Below are positions 59,462 to 64,000 of a stretch of 64,000 nucleotides of DNA, piece by piece. Every line of letters begins with the position of its first letter. Within the stretch, counting starts at the first letter, position 1. The position numbers and the translations under genes are program-made. The stretch is from Varibaculum timonense_A (GTDB taxonomy: Bacteria > Actinomycetota > Actinomycetes > Actinomycetales > Actinomycetaceae). The stretch spans positions 1 through 64,000 of the forward strand of contig NZ_JAQEVU010000003.1 of the NCBI RefSeq assembly GCF_027694345.1, read 5' to 3'. Below the pieces are notes generated by a model that searched no databases, was not told where the DNA came from, and saw only the letters and a list, made by a program, of their open reading frames with translations.

Positions 59462-59902
59462 TCAGCCGGTTTCACTGGCATGCCCAATCGCATCGAGCAC
59501 TGCGTTAATAAAAGCCGGAGAGTCCGGAGTTGATATTGCCCGCGCAGTACCTACCGCCTCGTCTACCGCAATCTTCCAGGGTACATCGTCATTGTAGAGG
59601 ATTTCCCAAACTGCACAGCGTAAAATCGCCAAGTCCGGTTTAGGCATCCGATCCAAAGCCCAATCCTTTGAGTATTGGCTGAGGGTCATATCAATATCGA
59701 AAAGCCGATCAGCCACCCCATTAACAATTTCCGCTGAATAGTCAGGCAAGGTGGTTTGTGCCGTGCTTAGCTGCCTACGTTCAGCCACTAGCTGACGTAA
59801 ATCTTCCGGGTCTTCATCAAGACCTTTTAGATTCGCTTCATAGACGGTATCAACTGCCCGTCGGCGCGCTTTAGTACGCCGAGATAGTCGATTCTTGGAC
59901 AC
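59462..59902 (-). CDS. nusB: Transcription antitermination factor NusB
   Basis: This 146-residue all-helical protein begins SRRTKARRRAVDTVYEANLKG, and ends VPWKIAVDEAVGTARAISTPDSPAFINAVLDAI in consecutive parts, the NusB hallmark. NusB with NusE binds boxA RNA for rRNA antitermination. It follows efp by six bases. Confidence 0.95.
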   Translation of the reverse strand: MSKNRLSRRTKARRRAVDTVYEANLKGLDEDPEDLRQLVAERRQLSTAQTTLPDYSAEIVNGVADRLFDIDMTLSQYSKDWALDRMPKPDLAILRCAVWEILYNDDVPWKIAVDEAVGTARAISTPDSPAFINAVLDAIGHASETG

Positions 59903-59908
59903 TGGCTG

Positions 59909-60484
59909 CTAGTCCTTGACCCGGGAAATGTAGTCACCGGAACGGGTATCGATTTTAATCTTTTCGCCCTCTTCAATGAAAAGAGGAACTTGCACTTCGT
60001 AACCGGTTTCTACGGTAGCTGGTTTAGTTCCTGCCGAGGAACGATTGCCTTGCAGCCAAGGTTCGGTGTGGGTAATCTGCATGACTACCGATGCCGGTAG
60101 CTCTAGGAACAGAACCTGCCCGTCATGGAAGGCCACTACTGCGCGTTGGTTTTCAATCAGGAAGTTCTTCGCATTTCCTACAATTTCAGTGGAAATCATT
60201 ACCTGTTCATAGGTGTCATCGTCCATGAACACGAAATCGGTTCCATCTTGATACAGGTAAGTCATATCCCGGCGATCAACGGTCGCGGTTTCTACCTTTA
60301 CCCCGGCATTAAAGGTGCGATCTACGGTTTTACCGCTCAGTACGTTCTTAATCTTGGTGCGCACGAAAGCCGGACCTTTACCCGGTTTTACATGCTGAAA
60401 CTCGACAACCTGCCACAACTGGTTATCAATTTTTAGTACCAGACCATTCTTCAAATCATTTGTTGTCGCCAACTTAACCCCCAA
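59909..60484 (-). CDS. efp: Elongation factor P
   Basis: This 191-residue EF-P has the three OB-like domains: KLATTNDLKNGLVLKIDNQLWQVVEF, the loop around HVKPGKGPAFVRTKIKNV where the modifiable residue lies (Lys or Pro; here KPGKGPA, with Lys at the tip), and the C-terminal GDYISRV. It relieves stalling at polyproline. Its place after the aro genes and before nusB is conserved in actinobacteria. Confidence 0.97.
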   Translation of the reverse strand: MGVKLATTNDLKNGLVLKIDNQLWQVVEFQHVKPGKGPAFVRTKIKNVLSGKTVDRTFNAGVKVETATVDRRDMTYLYQDGTDFVFMDDDTYEQVMISTEIVGNAKNFLIENQRAVVAFHDGQVLFLELPASVVMQITHTEPWLQGNRSSAGTKPATVETGYEVQVPLFIEEGEKIKIDTRSGDYISRVKD

Positions 60485-60558
60485 AAAGTCTCAATAAATC
60501 GTTTCTACTCTACTTCAGGAGGGCGGTTGATAAAAAATAGATACCTCTAGAAGGGTTT

Positions 60559-61086
60559 TTACTCCTTTATACCTAGGACGGCAAGCACTTTTTCAAGCAC
60601 CTGTTCAACTGATAAATCGCTAACTTCCAGGGGAAGGGCTTGCAATCGCTGCCAATTTTCGCGGCGAGCTTGTCCCATTTGCCTCAGCCAGGTTCTAGGC
60701 ATCCCCAGTCCTAGGGAACGAGGACGATTCAGACCCGCTCTATCAGCCATAGTTGCTAAATCAATCACCAATTCGAGTATTTCCCGCCCCGGTAGCTCCT
60801 GTAGCTCGCGTAAAGTGAGGGGGTTGTCCAGTGCTCCAGAACCGCAATCTACGATGATATCTTCTCGCCTGTTCTCAGTTAATAGGGCGTGCATTATTTC
60901 TCGTTCTACCTGACGGAATCGCTCTTCTCCAGCTGAAATTAGTGCTGAGTGCCGGGGTAAACCCAGCTGGGCAGCAACTAAAGTATCAGTAGAAACCAGT
61001 TTCCACCCGAGTTTATCTGCCAAAAGACAAGCAATAGTGGATTTGCCGCTACCCGGTAAACCAATTAGGAATACTTTTCTGCCCAC
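60559..61086 (-). CDS. Divergent shikimate kinase-like protein
   Basis: This 175-residue protein has a P-loop FLIGLPGSGKSTIA and the shikimate-kinase order of motifs, but several key positions differ: the DxD motif reads STD, and the GGG shikimate loop reads GSG (VDCGSGAL). The Arg of ERFRQVE and an RP lid motif are kept. It starts with GTG at 61086 behind AGGGGA. It follows an aroK-aroB fusion that has all canonical residues. It may be a second kinase of changed substrate or a decaying duplicate. Confidence 0.8.
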   Translation of the reverse strand: MGRKVFLIGLPGSGKSTIACLLADKLGWKLVSTDTLVAAQLGLPRHSALISAGEERFRQVEREIMHALLTENRREDIIVDCGSGALDNPLTLRELQELPGREILELVIDLATMADRAGLNRPRSLGLGMPRTWLRQMGQARRENWQRLQALPLEVSDLSVEQVLEKVLAVLGIKE

Positions 61087-61094
61087 GGATTCCC

Positions 61095-62789
61095 CTATTT
61101 AGATACGACTGTGAGCGGGACGCTGGTCGAGAAGTTCTGATTTACGGCATTGAATGCTGTTTGTAACAGCTCATAGTCGCGCAATGGTCTAACGTGCACT
61201 AGAGCGTCACTGCCGGTTAGCACCATTCGGACTACTCCCCCGCGGACTTTTTTATCGGAGGCCATGATTTTAACTAGCTGGTCGAAAGAATAATCTGGGC
61301 AACAAGTCGGTAATCCCAGAGCCGCTATTTGACGGCGTTGAGCCTGCCCTTCCCGAGCAGATAGTAAACCTAATTCTTGGGCTACCTGGGAGGCAAACGC
61401 CATCCCGACAGCGACTGCTTCCCCATGTAACACCTGGTAGGAGCTAGCTTTCTCGATAGCGTGAGCCAGGGTGTGTCCATAGTTAAGACACTCGCGCATT
61501 CCACTTTCTTTCAAATCTTCGCTAACAACCCGGGATTTGACCGAAATAGCTCTGCTAATAACCTCTTCAAAAACATCTGGTTGGCGGATAAGATTCTCAA
61601 CTGAGTTTTCGCTCAATAGCTTCAGAATTAATTTGTCGGCAATAAAACCGCATTTAATTACCTCTGCTAAACCGGCACGCAGATGCCGAGGAGGTAAAGA
61701 ATTCAAATAATCTAACTCGCAAAGGACAGCGCGCGGCGGATAAAACGAACCCACCAGATTCTTACCCACCGAAGTGTTAATCCCGGTTTTTCCCCCAACC
61801 GCGGCATCAACCATTGCCAGCAAGGAGGTGGGAATGTTTATTAGGTCAATACCGCGCAGCCAGGTCGCGGCGCCAAAGCCCCCCATATCGGTGGTTGCTC
61901 CTCCCCCCAAAGCCACCAGCGCGTCCTCACGCGAAAAATGGTTCTCCCCCAGGCAGCGCCAAACATCTTCAACTACCCGAATATTCTTTGCCCCTTCCCC
62001 ATCGGGGTGTTCAAACATTACTACCGGGTGTCCCTCCTGAGTAAGCGCGTTTTGGAGACGGCGGGCGTTAGCAGAAAGTGGGGGCGGAAACAGTAAAAAG
62101 ACCTTACGAGCAGGATTTTCCAGCACTTGGCGAATCCTAAAGATAGCCCCGTGACCTACCGTAACCTCATATCCGTTAGCGGAAGTTACCGGGATTATGC
62201 GCTGACCATTTGCTTTAAGCGGTAGCAAATCCCAGGAAGAAGATAAATCGTAACGGCAATCGGTGTTTGTGTCGGTGGCGAGCCCTAAAGCCTTAATCAC
62301 TTCGTTAGCTACTTCCTCAATGCTTCCATCAGCAAGAATCGTGAGGGTGGCTGTAGCTAAGTAGGTCTGCCGACGTTCGTCCTGCAGTTTTGCTATCGTG
62401 GTGGCGGTATCAGCTACGTCCGCTAATAGGGGACGTTTTGAATCTTTTCCGAGGCGTGCTGCTGCCTGCTGCGGGCTTACGTCTAAGAAAACTACCACTT
62501 TGTTTTTCAGAGCGTTGCAGGTTTCGCTGCGAGTAAGGGCTCCTCCCCCTAAGGAAACAACTCCGGTATTACTGCCTAATATTTGCCCGGTAACGGTTAC
62601 TTCTAAATCCCGAAACCCCTCTTCGCCCCGCGAGGCAAATATCTGCGGAATCGACATCGATAATTGCTGGGAAATAACTTGGTCTACGTCCTTAAAAGAA
62701 AGCCCTAGCCGGGTTGCTACAACCTGGCCAACCGAAGTTTTTCCGCTGCCCGGCAGACCGATAAATACTATTTGCTTTGGGTAGCTCAT
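61095..62789 (-). CDS. aroKB: Shikimate kinase / 3-dehydroquinate synthase fusion
   Basis: Residues about 1-165 are a canonical shikimate kinase: GLPGSGKTSVG, DVDQVI, EEGFRDLE, VVSLGGGAL and lid RLGKDSKRPLL. Residues about 190-564 are dehydroquinate synthase: LVALGGGATTDMGGFGAATWLRGI in parts, NIPTSLLAMVDAAVGGKTGIN, the metal ligands in HLRAGLAEVIKCG and CLNYGHTLAHAIE, then HGEAVAVGM. It catalyses two shikimate-pathway steps. The ATG overlaps the aroC stop by four bases. Confidence 0.95.
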   Translation of the reverse strand: MSYPKQIVFIGLPGSGKTSVGQVVATRLGLSFKDVDQVISQQLSMSIPQIFASRGEEGFRDLEVTVTGQILGSNTGVVSLGGGALTRSETCNALKNKVVVFLDVSPQQAAARLGKDSKRPLLADVADTATTIAKLQDERRQTYLATATLTILADGSIEEVANEVIKALGLATDTNTDCRYDLSSSWDLLPLKANGQRIIPVTSANGYEVTVGHGAIFRIRQVLENPARKVFLLFPPPLSANARRLQNALTQEGHPVVMFEHPDGEGAKNIRVVEDVWRCLGENHFSREDALVALGGGATTDMGGFGAATWLRGIDLINIPTSLLAMVDAAVGGKTGINTSVGKNLVGSFYPPRAVLCELDYLNSLPPRHLRAGLAEVIKCGFIADKLILKLLSENSVENLIRQPDVFEEVISRAISVKSRVVSEDLKESGMRECLNYGHTLAHAIEKASSYQVLHGEAVAVGMAFASQVAQELGLLSAREGQAQRRQIAALGLPTCCPDYSFDQLVKIMASDKKVRGGVVRMVLTGSDALVHVRPLRDYELLQTAFNAVNQNFSTSVPLTVVSK

Positions 62790-63997
62790 ACTCTGGCCTC
62801 CACTCGCTGGCGGTATGCCCGCAGATTCTCACGAACTTGCTCCAGGGAATACCCGCCTACATGCTCTAAAAGTGCATCTGCAAGCACCAATGCCACCTGT
62901 GCCTGGGCGATTACCGCCCCGGGAACTACCGCGCAAGTATCAGAGCGCTGATGAATCGCTTGACACGGCGTTCCGTTTGCTAAATCAACAGTGCTCAAAG
63001 CCCTAGGAACCGTCGAAATTGGTTTAAATTCGCAGCTAACGCGAACTATCTGTCCATTGGACATTCCGCCTTCAATTCCGCCGGCATGATTCGAGGTGCG
63101 GGTAATTTCGCCGGTTTGTCCCCGTATTATTTCGTCATGAGCCTCAGATCCCAGCAGATACGGCTGCGTACCATCCCCGATTTTCACAGTTTTTACAGAG
63201 GGAATCGACATTAGCGCTCCCGCAATGCGGGCATCTAGGCGACGATCTGCTTGTACGTGACTACCTAAACCTACCGGCACGGCGTAGGCGGCCACCTCAA
63301 CCGTTCCCCCAATGGTGTCCCCATTTTGCTGTGCCCCATCTATCTGGGCAATCATTTCTTTACTGACCTGCGGGTCGGGGCAGCGCACCGGGTTATCTGC
63401 CAGCAGCGCGGCTTCTTCTACGGTTGGAATTGGGTGTTTAGCTGCTAGCGAGGCTTTACCTATCGAAGACACATAGGAGACCAGTTCAATCCCGGCTGCC
63501 TGTTTCAAAAACTCTTGGGCGAAAGCTCCCAGCCCTACCCGCATTGCGGTTTCCCGGGCACTGGCTCGTTCTAACACCGGTCGGGCATCATTAAGATCAT
63601 AGGCGAGCATTCCCGCAAAATCGGCGTGTCCGGGGCGAGGGCGAGTCAAAGGTTTATTGCGGGCTATCTCGCGCTCATCGCCCTTTCCAGCGTCAATAGT
63701 TAGCGCTTGCGCGGATACCGGATCCGGGCTCATCACGGTTTCCCATTTTGGCCATTCGCTATTTTCTATTATCAGCGCAATCGGCGCACCAGTAGTTACT
63801 CCCCGAATGACTCCCCCTACCATCTGCGCTTTATCTTGCTCAAACTTTTGACGTGCACCCCGTCCGTATCCTGCCCGGCGAGCCGCCAGATAGTTTTGCA
63901 CGGTGGCGGTAGTAATTTTTATCCCCGCGGGTAATCCGTCCAGGATTCCAACCAGGGCACGTCCATGGGATTCTCCCGCACTCATCCATCGCAACAT
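62786..63997 (-). CDS. aroC: Chorismate synthase
   Basis: This 403-residue FMN-dependent enzyme makes chorismate from EPSP. It begins MLRWMSAGESHGRALVGILDGLPAG and has RRAGYGRGARQKFEQD, RPRPGHADFAGMLAYD, ARETAMRVG, NHAGGIEGGMSNGQIV and RSDTCAVVPGAVIAQ. The start matches the family and is only three bases from the window edge, so the gene is complete. It is coupled to aroKB. Confidence 0.97.
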   Translation of the reverse strand: MLRWMSAGESHGRALVGILDGLPAGIKITTATVQNYLAARRAGYGRGARQKFEQDKAQMVGGVIRGVTTGAPIALIIENSEWPKWETVMSPDPVSAQALTIDAGKGDEREIARNKPLTRPRPGHADFAGMLAYDLNDARPVLERASARETAMRVGLGAFAQEFLKQAAGIELVSYVSSIGKASLAAKHPIPTVEEAALLADNPVRCPDPQVSKEMIAQIDGAQQNGDTIGGTVEVAAYAVPVGLGSHVQADRRLDARIAGALMSIPSVKTVKIGDGTQPYLLGSEAHDEIIRGQTGEITRTSNHAGGIEGGMSNGQIVRVSCEFKPISTVPRALSTVDLANGTPCQAIHQRSDTCAVVPGAVIAQAQVALVLADALLEHVGGYSLEQVRENLRAYRQRVEARV

Positions 63998-64000
63998 GCC

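Overview
The window is a chromosomal segment of an actinobacterium, most likely of the family Actinomycetaceae. Varibaculum or a close relative would fit the moderate, roughly half-GC composition, but the genus is inference. Lineage markers are RbpA, the actinobacterial integration host factor mihF, a GarA-like FHA protein followed by FtsR, the ImuA'-ImuB-DnaE2 mutasome, a HelY-type helicase, Ppm1/Lnt, DUF3000, DUF3866 and an actinobacterial PriA without a Walker A loop. No rRNA, tRNA, CRISPR array or intact insertion sequence was seen.

Layout. 1-386: gene-free, G-skewed and repeat-rich DNA downstream of RNase D. 387-3724: RNase D and DUF3000 (minus), then a lone ATP-grasp ligase (plus). 3808-10293: glycogen/trehalose block glgX-treY-treZ (minus), which debranches glycogen and converts maltodextrin to trehalose. 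10487-11908: a PLP aminotransferase carrying an in-frame minisatellite. 12.1-19.7 kb: an accessory island with an XRE/ImmA-IrrE/PIN trio, an orphan RelB-type antitoxin, a second ImmA-IrrE/PIN pair, an unknown 270-residue protein of which a decayed fragment also lies upstream, a LytTR/DUF3021 pair, and a dinJ-yafQ module whose toxin has two nonsense codons. 19.7-25.0 kb: LexA-controlled imuA'-imuB-dnaE2. 25.2-31.7 kb: two metallopeptidases, a Nei-type glycosylase and PurU. 31.8-33.7 kb: FHA-FtsR-MerR. 33.9-40.0 kb: an amino acid symporter, a nucleobase permease fused to an OHCU-decarboxylase-like domain, and transketolase. 40.2-48 kb: a small membrane protein, RbpA, Ppm1-Lnt-HelY and DUF3866. 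48-64 kb: minus-strand housekeeping genes for histidine, ribulose phosphate, translation, CoA, pyrimidine and shikimate metabolism (hisE-hisG; coaBC-priA-fmt-rsmB-rpe; gmk-rpoZ; mihF; pyrC-pyrF; aroC-aroKB-aroK-efp-nusB).

The most notable points are: the imuA' start codon lying inside a perfect LexA box at the predicted transcription start (a probable leaderless SOS transcript); the toxin-antitoxin island with two different ImmA/IrrE-PIN cassettes and two antitoxins without working toxins; a permease-OHCU decarboxylase fusion with apparently replaced catalytic residues; two shikimate kinase genes side by side, one fused to aroB and one divergent; and short G-rich repeats that occur both inside a gene and just after stop codons. 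Function calls rest on protein motifs read by eye; no database search was run.
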